Below are positions 1-8,081 of a stretch of DNA of 64,000 nt, one piece after another. The translations under genes and the position numbers were made by a program. Below the pieces are notes generated by a model. That model was not told the origin of the DNA. It did no database searches and saw only the letters and a program-made list of their open reading frames with translations. The number at the start of each line of letters is the position of its first letter. Positions within the stretch are counted from its first letter, which is position 1. Source of the DNA: Streptomyces lydicus (lineage in GTDB: Bacteria; Actinomycetota; Actinomycetes; Streptomycetales; Streptomycetaceae). Location: positions 6,634,001-6,698,000 of the forward strand of contig NZ_CP017157.1 in the NCBI RefSeq assembly GCF_001729485.1. The letters run 5' to 3'.

Positions 1-852
1 GCCTACCAGTCCGCGGCCGCCTCGCTGCAGAAGATCGCCGGGCTGCTCGCCCAGCGGCCCACGGTCCCCGAGCCGGCGGCGCCCGTCGCGCTGCCCGCCC
101 TCGCCGGCGGCCGGCCGGGCCGGGCGGTGGACTTCGACGGCGTCCGCTTCGCCTACCGCACCGGCGGCGAGGTGCTGCCCCGTTTCTCGCTGTCCCTCGC
201 GGCCGGGACGACCGTCGCCGTGGTGGGCGCCACGGGCGCCGGCAAGTCCACCCTCGCCAAGTTGCTGGCCCGCTTCTACGACCCCACGGAGGGCCGGGTC
301 CTGCTCGACGGTGTCGATCTGCGCGAGCTGGCCACCGCGGAGCTGCGCCGCGGCGTCGTGATGGTCACCCAGGAGGCGTTCCTGTTCTCCGGCACGGTCG
401 CCGACAACATCGCGCTCGGCCGCCCGGACGCCTCCCGCCGGGAGATCGAACGGGCCGCGGAAGCCATCGGCGCCCATGACTTCATCACCGCGCTGCCGGA
501 CGGCTACGACACCGACGTACGCAAGCGGGGCGGCCGCATCTCGGCCGGTCAGCGTCAGCTCGTCGGCTTCGCCCGGGCGCTGCTCGCCGACCCGGCCGTG
601 CTCGTCCTCGACGAGGCGACCAGCTCCCTGGACATCCCCGGCGAACGAGCCGTCCAGGCCGCCATGGACACGGTGTTGCGGGGCCGCACGGCCCTGGTCA
701 TCGCCCACCGCCTGTCCACCGTCGAGCGGGCGGACCGGGTGCTGGTCGTGTCGGACGGCCGGATCGTCGAGGACGGCCCGCCGGACCGACTCATCAAGGA
801 CCGCGGCCGGTTCGCCGATCTGCACCGGGCGTGGCGGGACAGCGTGGGATGA
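1..852 (+). CDS. ABC exporter, C-terminal part with ATPase domain (5' truncated)
   Basis: The reading frame is open from the first base, so only the last 283 residues of an ABC transporter are present. It holds a full nucleotide-binding domain: A-loop region FAYRTGG, Walker [11 protein letters not shown]-loop [12 protein letters not shown], a variant signature SAGQRQL (not LSGGQ), Walker [13 protein letters not shown] and H-loop IAHRLST. That architecture is typical of type I exporters with fused membrane domain and ATPase. SAGQ in place of SGGQ is common in one actinobacterial exporter subgroup and does not imply loss of activity. The membrane domain lies upstream of the window, so the substrate cannot be inferred. 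An internal GTG at 127 is a codon of the domain, not a start. Confidence 0.93.
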   Translation, partial: AYQSAAASLQKIAGLLAQRPTVPEPAAPVALPALAGGRPGRAVDFDGVRFAYRTGGEVLPRFSLSLAAGTTVAVVGATGAGKSTLAKLLARFYDPTEGRVLLDGVDLRELATAELRRGVVMVTQEAFLFSGTVADNIALGRPDASRREIERAAEAIGAHDFITALPDGYDTDVRKRGGRISAGQRQLVGFARALLADPAVLVLDEATSSLDIPGERAVQAAMDTVLRGRTALVIAHRLSTVERADRVLVVSDGRIVEDGPPDRLIKDRGRFADLHRAWRDSVG

Positions 853-1057
853 CCCGGCTCACCCGGCATGCGCCGCCTCGTCAGCAATGATCGTGCGCGT
901 TTGACCTCCTTGACTCACTAACTGTCGTGCCGGTGCTTATCAACTGCTCAGGTGGAAACGTGGTGATTTTCGGAACGCCGGGACGGGCGGATTGCCGGCT
1001 GGGACACTTCCCTCCGGTGGGCGTTTGTCCCGCCGCCTGTGGCATCGGGGAGGTTTG

Positions 1058-1417
1058 ATGGAAATCAGGATCGGTGCGATCGGAGACGAGGGCGTCGGGG
1101 AGCTCACGGCTCTGTTGCAGTGGCTCCGGGCCGAACGTCAGTTGTCGGGACTGGTGCAGCCGGCGTTCCGGGCCGCGGGGCCCGAGGAGCTTTCCGGTGG
1201 CGTCTTGGACGCGGTGATTGTCGCCGTCGGATCGGGCGGCTTCGGTGTCGTCCTGGCCCAGTCGCTCACCGCATGGCTCAAGAGCCGTCGCCCCGCGGTG
1301 AAGTTCACCATCACTTCGCCGGAGGGAGTCACGGAGCATCTGGAGACGGCGGAAGCGGAGGTTGCCGCCCCCCTCATCGAAGCGATGGTGCGGCGGGCCG
1401 GCAGTGGCCGCGAGTAG
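1058..1417 (+). CDS. EACC1-like effector-associated constant component
   Basis: A 119-residue protein starting MEIRIG at an ATG with a good ribosome site (GGGGAGG, 5 nt upstream). It begins with a short strand, has a hydrophobic segment (LDAVIVAVGSGGFGVVLAQSL) followed by a basic WLKSRRP stretch and a hydrophilic C terminus. Size, layout and the adjacent caspase match the family called effector-associated constant component 1, found beside caspase, trypsin or other effectors in multicellular actinobacteria and proposed to belong to conflict or signalling systems. Its 3' end overlaps the caspase start by 14 nt, so the two are translationally coupled. Molecular role unknown; the family call rests on pattern and context. 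Confidence 0.75.
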   Translation: MEIRIGAIGDEGVGELTALLQWLRAERQLSGLVQPAFRAAGPEELSGGVLDAVIVAVGSGGFGVVLAQSLTAWLKSRRPAVKFTITSPEGVTEHLETAEAEVAAPLIEAMVRRAGSGRE

Positions 1418-2894
1418 TCACCGCGCGGATCTGCAAGGGGCCCGCGCTGTTCTGCTGGGGGCCTCGGCGTTCCGTCACCCGGGCATTCCCCCGGTTCCCG
1501 CCGCCGCGAACAGTGTGCGTGCCATGAAGCTCATGCTCACCGACCCCGGTCTGGGTGGGTGGCCGCCGGAGCAGGTCGTGGATCTGCAGGACCCCTCCGA
1601 CGCGATCCAGCCGATCCTGCAGATCCGCCGTCTGGCTCAGGAAGCGATGGGGACGTTCCTGCTGTACTACGCCGGTCACGGTCTCATCAGCCCGTCCGGC
1701 GAGCTGATCCTCACCGTTGCCGGTACCGATCCCGAACACGCCGACGTGACCGGCATCGAGTACAGCAGGGTGAAGAGGGCGCTCGTCAGCTGTCCCGCCG
1801 AGGTCAAGATTGTCATTCTCGACTGCTGTTATTCCGGACGTGCCATCGAGGCCCTCAGCGTCGACGCGGTGGATCATGCCACGGCGGCCACCGGTGTCTA
1901 CACCCTGACTGCCGCCGACCTGACGGCTCATGTCCCTCCGCTCGCGGAACAAGACGGGGTTCCGACCTCGTTCACGGGCCAGCTCCTCGAAGTCCTGCAC
2001 AAGGGACTGCCTGCGGAGTCACCGTGGCTCACGCTGGAGACCATCTACCCGCACCTCAAGGCGCGACTGCGGCAGGCCGGCCTGCCCAGGCCCAACCAGC
2101 GGTCCACCGACAGCGTGGCCCGCTTCCGCTTCGTACGGAACAACGCCTGGACCAGCGCGGGGTCAGCTGTCGCGGACGCGTCGGCAGCGCAGCCGACGGC
2201 GCCCGCCGGGCGCGACTTCGATCTGGTCGAAGGCGGCGGATACAACATCACACAGGTGGACGCCCACCGGCACGATGTCATCGCTCTGGTCGCCGATCCC
2301 CATCGTCGGTCAAGGGGCAGACCGCCCTACTTCCCCGTGGTGTCCGGCGAGGACCGCCACGGCTACAACATCGCGCAAGTGGACGCCTACATCGAGCGCC
2401 ACCGGGTCGAACCGGCGTCCTTGGCCGACGCCCTGCGCATGCTGCTCGCCGACCTCGGCATCCCCCTCGTGACGGAGCGCCGACCTCGACGGGGGAAGAC
2501 CGCCAAGATCAAGCGCACTTGTGCGATCCACGGGGACGAACAGCTCCTGGGTTTCGTCAAGGTCGGCCTGCTGGGCTTCACGCCGGGAGTGGTCGCCTTC
2601 TCCGACACGCACGTCGTCGTCCGGACCGTCGATCGCCGCGTCAGGGTTCCCTACTCCCGCCTGCATGACGTCACCTTTTCCCATTCGTCCAGATGGGAGG
2701 GCTGGGGCGCGGGACTCGCGGCGGGTGCAAGCCAGGTGACCACGCTGATCGTGGGATTCGCAGGCAGTGAAGTGAAGATCGAAGAGTGCAATCAGCATCC
2801 GCTCCAGGACACCCTGAATCAGACCTGGCCCGCTCTGAAGGACCTCCTGAAGAACCACCCCGAATGGTTTCGGGCGGACACCCGGAACGAGTAG
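1404..2894 (+). CDS. Caspase-like (peptidase C14) protein, EACC1-associated, with DivIVA-like motifs and PH-like tail
   Basis: A 496-residue protein from a GTG that overlaps the end of the EACC1 gene. Residues about 10-245 are a caspase/metacaspase-like protease: strand AVLLGAS, catalytic His92 in YYAGHG and catalytic Cys142 in LDCCYSG. Residues 279-290 and 320-332 carry two related motifs, GYNITQVDAHRH and GYNIAQVDAYIERH, resembling the GYdxxQVDxFl motif of DivIVA/Wag31-type N termini. Residues about 370-485 look like a bacterial PH-like domain (GDEQLLGFVKVGLLGF, then FSDTHVVVRT and VPYSRLHDV). No signal peptide, so probably cytoplasmic. Inferred role: a protease effector recruited or switched through its C-terminal modules. 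An inverted repeat follows the stop. Confidence 0.85.
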   Translation: MAASSHRADLQGARAVLLGASAFRHPGIPPVPAAANSVRAMKLMLTDPGLGGWPPEQVVDLQDPSDAIQPILQIRRLAQEAMGTFLLYYAGHGLISPSGELILTVAGTDPEHADVTGIEYSRVKRALVSCPAEVKIVILDCCYSGRAIEALSVDAVDHATAATGVYTLTAADLTAHVPPLAEQDGVPTSFTGQLLEVLHKGLPAESPWLTLETIYPHLKARLRQAGLPRPNQRSTDSVARFRFVRNNAWTSAGSAVADASAAQPTAPAGRDFDLVEGGGYNITQVDAHRHDVIALVADPHRRSRGRPPYFPVVSGEDRHGYNIAQVDAYIERHRVEPASLADALRMLLADLGIPLVTERRPRRGKTAKIKRTCAIHGDEQLLGFVKVGLLGFTPGVVAFSDTHVVVRTVDRRVRVPYSRLHDVTFSHSSRWEGWGAGLAAGASQVTTLIVGFAGSEVKIEECNQHPLQDTLNQTWPALKDLLKNHPEWFRADTRNE

Positions 2895-2946
2895 GACCTC
2901 TTCCACCGGGGTCCTCCCGGATCACGTCCTGAACGGCACATCATCC

Positions 2947-2979
2947 GGTGAACCCCGGTGGAAGAAACCGGGGTTCACC
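2947..2979. terminator. Hairpin between convergent genes
   Basis: A perfect 13-bp stem (2947-2959 with 2967-2979, 7-nt loop) lies between the convergent caspase and VC0807-like genes. A second, mutually exclusive 13-bp pairing joins 2900-2912 with 2952-2964. Likely a bidirectional terminator; no strong T-run on either side. Confidence 0.6.
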
Positions 2980-2994
2980 AAGATCATGCCCCGG

Positions 2995-3744
2995 TCAGCC
3001 CCGAGCAGCGGCCGCGGCGGCGGCGCGCTCCTCGCCCCTGCGCCCTGCCCGCTTGCCGTACGCGCTGGTCCACAGGACGAGGCCGCCGAGGACGCCGTAG
3101 ATCAGGAACGGGCTGAGCGTCACCACGGTGTCCGTGTTCAGCGTGTACGCGAGCCCGACCCGGAGCGCGGCCTCCAGGCAGTAGGCCACGCCCCAGACCG
3201 TCGTCATCGTGGCGAGGGTCTTGCGGAATCCTTCGAACTGCCACAGGCCGTTCCACCAGGCGGTGCTCGCGGCGGTGCCGTCGGTCGCGAACTTGCGGCC
3301 GAAGTAGAACATCAGCGGGCGCGGAGCCAGCAGCGTCGCCAGGCACAGCAGCCCGAACAGCCCGGTGACGGCGGAGTCCTTGACCAGCAGGGCTCGTGCC
3401 GAGTGCGCGCCCAGGAGCGTCACCACGGCCGTGATCACCAGGAACGCCAGGGTGACGAGCGCGAACTCGTCGAGACGGCGGCGCCACACCAGGTGGACGA
3501 CGCTGTCGAGCACCGGCCAGGCGCCGCCCGCCAGGAGCGCCGCGACCTCGCTCCAACCGTGGTCGCGGAGGGCGTTGTAGGTGAGGATCGGGGCGGCGAC
3601 GTTGAGCGCGAGGGTGAGCAGCCAGCCGAGCGCGGCGGCACGCCCGGACCGGGCCGGCGGCGCGGGGCGCTCAGCCGTCCGGGCGACCCCCGGGTCCGAT
3701 GCGCTCGAAGTGTCCTGCGTGGTCGTGGTGTTCTGAGCGGGCAC
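2995..3744 (-). CDS. VC0807-family integral membrane protein
   Basis: A 249-residue membrane protein. I chose the GTG at 3744 because the transcript has a GGGGGA ribosome site a few bases upstream; longer in-frame versions add only low-complexity residues. A hydrophilic Thr/Ala/Pro-rich N terminus of about 30 residues is followed by five or six hydrophobic segments (for example GWLLTLALNVAAPILTYNAL and FALVTLAFLVITAVVTLLGA). It resembles the VC0807/septation-protein-A-like membrane families with no known biochemical function. It is convergent with the caspase gene and divergent from the exporter operon at 4098. Confidence 0.7.
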   Translation of the reverse strand: MPAQNTTTTQDTSSASDPGVARTAERPAPPARSGRAAALGWLLTLALNVAAPILTYNALRDHGWSEVAALLAGGAWPVLDSVVHLVWRRRLDEFALVTLAFLVITAVVTLLGAHSARALLVKDSAVTGLFGLLCLATLLAPRPLMFYFGRKFATDGTAASTAWWNGLWQFEGFRKTLATMTTVWGVAYCLEAALRVGLAYTLNTDTVVTLSPFLIYGVLGGLVLWTSAYGKRAGRRGEERAAAAAAARG

Positions 3745-4097
3745 TGTTCCCCCTGAAGGTGCCTGACAAGCGCGGCAGCGCGCACGTGATGAGGGCCCGT
3801 GGTGCGGAACCAACGGCCCACGCACAGATGATGGCCATATCTGACCGGAATGCCTAATTCCGATCGGTCTCCATGACCGGCCCGGCCAGCCACCGCTGAA
3901 CCACCGCCGCACAGGCTGCCGTTCCGCTCCCCGCGGCGTGCGGAGGTTCGCGCGTCCGCGCCGTCCCGCCCCCGGGCTCCCCCGGCCGACCGTCCACCGG
4001 CTGTGCCGCCGGTCACCGGACGCGGACTCCGGGCCCCGCAGGAGCCGGGGTTGACGGAGTCCGGATCATGGGACGAGGACGAACGGGGGGGCGGCAC

Positions 4098-5903
4098 ATG
4101 GCGGACGACGCAGCGGGCCCGGGGGCCGTGGGCCACCGCGGTGCCGGGCGGTACCTGTGGTGGCTGGTGGCCTGTCAGCGCCGGCGGGTCGCGGCGGGGG
4201 CGGCGTACGGAAGCCTGTGGATGATGGGGCTGATGGTGCCGCCGTACGTGCTGTCCCGGGCGATCGACGAGGGGCTGGTGCCGGGCCGGATGCCGGCGCT
4301 GCTCGGATGGACCGCGGCGCTGCTGGGCGTCGGGGTGCTCAACGCCTGTCTGGGGGCCCTGCGGCACCGCACGATGACCCGGATCCGGATGGACGCCACC
4401 TTCCGCACGGTTCGCACCCTCGTGGCGCACACCGTACGGCTGGGCGCGGCGCTGCCGGGGAAGACCACGGCCGGGGAGATCGTCACGATCGGGATCGGCG
4501 ACGTCGGGGTGATCAGCCAGACCCTGACGATGACCGGGCCCGGTGTCGGCGGGGTGCTGGCCTACGTCGTCGTCGCGGCGCTGCTGCTGGCCGTCTCGCC
4601 GCTGCTCGCCGTGGTGGTGCTGCTGGGCGTACCGCTGCTCGCGCTGCTGGTGGGGCCGCTGCTGGGCCGGCTCCAGGGCGCGGAGGCGCGCTACCGCGAG
4701 CGGCAGAGCGGGCTGGCCGCGCGGCTGACGGACCTGGTCGGCGGGTTGCGGGTGCTGGCCGGGCTGGGCGGCAAGGAGGTGTTCGCCGATCGCTACCGCG
4801 GCGAGTCGCGGGCACTGTGCCGCGAGGGCTACCGGGTCGGCGCGGCGACGAGCTGGATCCAGGCGCTCGGGGTGGGGCTGCCGGCGCTCTTCCTGGCCGC
4901 GGTGACCTGGCTCGCCGCCCGGATGGCGGCCCAAGGGCAGATCACGGTGGGCGAGTTGGTGGCGGTCTACGGCTATGCGGCGGCCCTGGTGCTACCGGTC
5001 TCGTTCTTCATCGAGGGCGGCTACGACCTGACCCGCGGACTGGTCGCCGCCGGCCGGGTCGTCCGGTTCCTGGCATGCGAGCCGGACACCGCGGACGGCT
5101 CCGCGGCGCGGGCCGGTACGGTGCGCGCGCCGGAGGGGCCGGCCGTGCTGCGGGATCCCCGCTCGGGCGTCGAGGTGGTGCCCGGGCAGCTGACGGCGCT
5201 GGTCTCCGCCCGGCCGGCCGAGTCGGCCGCGGTGGTCGACCGGCTGGGCCGGTTCGCGGAATCCGCGGCGACCTGGGGCGCGGTGCGGCTCGACGAGCTG
5301 CCGCTGGCCGAGGTCCGCGGCCGGATCCTGGTGGCGGACAACGAGGCGGCGCTGTTCGCCGGGACGCTGCGCGAGGTGCTCGCGGGGCGTCGCGACCGTA
5401 CCGAGCAGGCCATCGGGGACGCCGTACGCGCGGCGATGGCCGAGGACATCGTGCGCGGTCTGCCGGACGGGCTGGACTCCCCGGTCGAGGCGCGCGGACA
5501 GAATCTCTCCGGCGGGCAGCGGCAGCGGCTGCGCCTGGTGCGGGCGCTGCTGGCCGACCCCGAGGTGCTGCTCGCGGTGGAGCCGACCTCTGCGGTCGAC
5601 GCCCACACCGAGGCGGCCGTCGCGGCCCGGCTGCACGCCGCCCGGGCGGGCCGCACCACCGTCGTCACCAGCACCTCACCGCTGCTGCTGGCCCGGGCCG
5701 ACACGGTGTGCTTCCTCGTCGACGGCCGGGTGGCCGCGGCCGGCAGCCACCGCCGGCTCCTCGACGAACAGCCCGGCTACCGGCGTCTGGTCGCGCGCGG
5801 CGAGGACGGGACGGACGGGAACGGGGCGGACGGCGGCGGGGCGGGCGGCGGCGTCCTGCCGCTTCCCCGGGCGGTCCCCGCGACGGAGGAGGGCACGCGA
5901 TGA
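4098..5903 (+). CDS. ABC exporter subunit with degenerate nucleotide-binding site (first of pair)
   Basis: A 601-residue half-transporter (MADDAAG start, G-run ribosome site just upstream; an ATG 10 codons earlier is less likely). Residues about 20-330 are a six-helix exporter membrane domain. The C-terminal ATPase domain is inactivated: the Walker A position reads SARPAESAA with no GKST, Walker B reads LLAVEPTSAVD with Val for Asp, and the H-loop is TSTSPLL with Ser for His. The signature LSGGQRQR and D-loop are intact. It can therefore supply the signature to the partner's ATP site but cannot bind ATP normally. Its stop overlaps the next start (ATGA), which fits a heterodimer. Substrate unknown. 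Confidence 0.9.
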   Translation: MADDAAGPGAVGHRGAGRYLWWLVACQRRRVAAGAAYGSLWMMGLMVPPYVLSRAIDEGLVPGRMPALLGWTAALLGVGVLNACLGALRHRTMTRIRMDATFRTVRTLVAHTVRLGAALPGKTTAGEIVTIGIGDVGVISQTLTMTGPGVGGVLAYVVVAALLLAVSPLLAVVVLLGVPLLALLVGPLLGRLQGAEARYRERQSGLAARLTDLVGGLRVLAGLGGKEVFADRYRGESRALCREGYRVGAATSWIQALGVGLPALFLAAVTWLAARMAAQGQITVGELVAVYGYAAALVLPVSFFIEGGYDLTRGLVAAGRVVRFLACEPDTADGSAARAGTVRAPEGPAVLRDPRSGVEVVPGQLTALVSARPAESAAVVDRLGRFAESAATWGAVRLDELPLAEVRGRILVADNEAALFAGTLREVLAGRRDRTEQAIGDAVRAAMAEDIVRGLPDGLDSPVEARGQNLSGGQRQRLRLVRALLADPEVLLAVEPTSAVDAHTEAAVAARLHAARAGRTTVVTSTSPLLLARADTVCFLVDGRVAAAGSHRRLLDEQPGYRRLVARGEDGTDGNGADGGGAGGGVLPLPRAVPATEEGTR

Positions 5904-7744
5904 CGGCCACCGGACCCACCCCGACCGCGCCGCCGGAGCGGGCCGGCACGGCCCGCCGGCCGTCCGCCGCGGATGCTCCGGACGCCCCGCCGGACGGTGC
6001 CGGGCTGCCGGTCGCCGCGCGTGCCGCGACCCGGCGGGCGGCCCTCCGGCTGATCCGGCCGGACCGTGCGGCGTTCGTCCTGATGCTCGTGCTCAACGCG
6101 CTCGCCGCCGGCGCCGGGCTGGCCGGCCCGTGGCTGCTCGGCCGGATCGTGGACTCGGTCCGGGCGGGCGGCGGGGTGCGCGCGGTCGACCGGCTGGCGC
6201 TCGCGATCGTGGTGTGCGCGCTCGCGCAGCTGCTGCTGGCGCGGTACGCGCGGTACGTCGCGCACCGCTTCGGCGAGCGGACCGCGGCGCGGGTCCGCGA
6301 GCAGTACCTGGACCGGGCGCTGGCGCTGCCCGCGGCGGTCGTGGAACGGGCCGGCACCGGCGATCTGACCGCCCGTGGCACCACCGATGTCACCGCCGTC
6401 GCACGGACGTTGCGGGACGCGGTGCCGCAGGTGTGCGTCGCGGCGGCGCAGGCGCTGTTCCTGCTCGGCGCGGTGGTGGTGCTCGATCCGCTGCTCGGGC
6501 TGTGCGGGCTGGGGCTGCTGAGCGGTCTGCTGGCGGTCCGGTGGTACCTGCGGCGCGCGCACGCCGCGTACCTCGCGGAGGGGGCCGCGACGTCGGCGCT
6601 GGCGGAGCTGCTCGCGGCCACCGCGGAGGGCGCCAGGACGGTCGAGGCGCTGGGCCTCCAGGAGCGCCGGCGGGCGGCGGGCGAGCGGGCCGTCGAGGGC
6701 TGCCGCCGCACCCGGCTGCGCACGCTGTTCCTGCGCAGTGTGCTGCTGCCCGCGGTGGACGTCTCGTACGTGCTCCCGGTGGCCGGCGTCCTGCTGGTGG
6801 GCGGGGCGCTGCACGGGCGGGGCGGGATCAGCCTGGGGGTGGTGATCGCCGCGGCGCTGTACCTGCGTCAGCTGTCCGAGCCGCTGGAGACGATCCTGCT
6901 GTGGGTCGAGCAACTGCAGTCCAGCGCCGCCGCGTTCGCCCGCGTCGAGGGGGTGGGCACGGCCCCGCGGTCACCGCGGGCCGGGGCCGCGCGGCCGCTG
7001 CCCGCCGACGACCGGATCGACGTCCGCGCGGTGCGTTACGCCTACGACCGGGGCGGTGCCGAGGTGCTGCGGGGGGTGGATCTGACCATCCGCCCCGGGG
7101 AGCGGATCGCCCTGGTGGGGCCCTCCGGCGCCGGCAAGTCCACGCTCGGGCGGCTGCTGGCGGGCATCGACGCGCCGCGCAGCGGCTCGGTGACCGCCGG
7201 GCGGGTGCCGCTCGCGGAGCTGGACCCCGAGGTGCTGCGCCGCCAGGTCGTCCTGGTCACCCAGGAGCACCACGTGTTCCTGGGCAGCGTCCGGGACAAT
7301 CTGCGGATCGCCGCGCCGGACGCCGGTGATACCGCCCTGCACGCCGCGCTGGCCGCGGTGGGAGCCGACTGGGCCACGGAGCTGCCGGCCGGCCTGGACA
7401 CCGAGCTGGGCCCCGGCGGCTACCGCCCGGACGGCTCGCAGTCCCAGCAACTCGCCCTGGCGCGCGTGGTGCTGGCCGACCCGCACACCGTGATCCTGGA
7501 CGAGGCGACCGCGCTGCTCGATCCGCGCACCGCGCGCCACACCGAGCGGGCGCTGGCCGCCGTCCTCCGAGGTCGTACGGTCATCGCCATCGCCCACCGG
7601 CTGCACACCGCCCACGACGCGGACCGGGTCGCCGTCATGGAGCACGGCCGGATCGCCGAACTGGGCACCCACGACGAACTGGTGGCGGCGGACGGTGCCT
7701 ATGCCGCCCTGTGGGGGTCCTGGCACGGCGGGGCGCGGCCGTGA
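5900..7744 (+). CDS. ABC exporter subunit with catalytic Walker motifs (second of pair)
   Basis: A 614-residue half-transporter coupled by ATGA overlap to the preceding subunit. A Pro/Ala-rich N terminus of about 40 residues precedes a six-helix membrane domain (from FVLMLVLNALAAGAGLAGP) and an ATPase domain with intact Walker A GPSGAGKST, Q-loop LVTQEHHVF, Walker B VILDEATALLD and H-loop IAHRLHT. Its signature is degenerate, GSQSQQ in place of SGGQxQ. Together the pair can form one complete ATP site (Walker motifs from this protein, LSGGQ from the partner) and one dead site. Heterodimeric exporters are known to work with one active site. Substrate cannot be read from the sequence. Confidence 0.92.
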   Translation: MTATGPTPTAPPERAGTARRPSAADAPDAPPDGAGLPVAARAATRRAALRLIRPDRAAFVLMLVLNALAAGAGLAGPWLLGRIVDSVRAGGGVRAVDRLALAIVVCALAQLLLARYARYVAHRFGERTAARVREQYLDRALALPAAVVERAGTGDLTARGTTDVTAVARTLRDAVPQVCVAAAQALFLLGAVVVLDPLLGLCGLGLLSGLLAVRWYLRRAHAAYLAEGAATSALAELLAATAEGARTVEALGLQERRRAAGERAVEGCRRTRLRTLFLRSVLLPAVDVSYVLPVAGVLLVGGALHGRGGISLGVVIAAALYLRQLSEPLETILLWVEQLQSSAAAFARVEGVGTAPRSPRAGAARPLPADDRIDVRAVRYAYDRGGAEVLRGVDLTIRPGERIALVGPSGAGKSTLGRLLAGIDAPRSGSVTAGRVPLAELDPEVLRRQVVLVTQEHHVFLGSVRDNLRIAAPDAGDTALHAALAAVGADWATELPAGLDTELGPGGYRPDGSQSQQLALARVVLADPHTVILDEATALLDPRTARHTERALAAVLRGRTVIAIAHRLHTAHDADRVAVMEHGRIAELGTHDELVAADGAYAALWGSWHGGARP

Positions 7745-8081
7745 ACACCTACCGTCCGTCCGGCTTTCGGACGCCGATTTCGCGCAACGGACGTTTTCCG
7801 GCCAATAAGTTGAACGGAGCCTGACAACCGGTCATGCGTGGTGGGACTCTTCCCCGCAACCGCCGCGCGGCCCCCACAGCACCACACCTCGCGGCAGACG
7901 GTTCCACGCGCACCATCGGCATCTTTTGCGCCAACCGCTCCACAAGCACATCCAGTACCTCGCGTACGTCTCCCCCCACACGCTCCATGAGTTCTGCCTC
8001 GCTCTGCCCGGACGGCCGCTCCGCCGCCCGGTCCCCCTCCGGCCGCACCGTCACTGCGCGGCCACCGCAGAAGGAGTCAGT
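7745..8081. other. Intergenic region upstream of first metalloprotease
   Basis: 337 bp with no convincing gene. Short frames exist on both strands (for example a leftward one from about 8000) but none has a ribosome site or recognisable product. The first 80 bases are comparatively A/T-rich and may hold the protease promoter. The ribosome site AAGGAG at 8071-8076 fixes the protease start. Confidence 0.5.

Noticed and set aside
127..852. A separate 241-residue ABC ATPase starting at GTG 127
   Set aside because: The frame is open to base 1 with plausible exporter linker sequence and the GTG has no ribosome site, so it is the end of a larger gene.
7749..8010. Leftward reading frame (starting near 8010) in the gap before the first protease, containing MERVGGDVREVLDVLVERL
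   Set aside because: It has no clear ribosome site, no recognisable family, and codon positions do not show consistent G/C bias. Treated as chance in high-G+C DNA.
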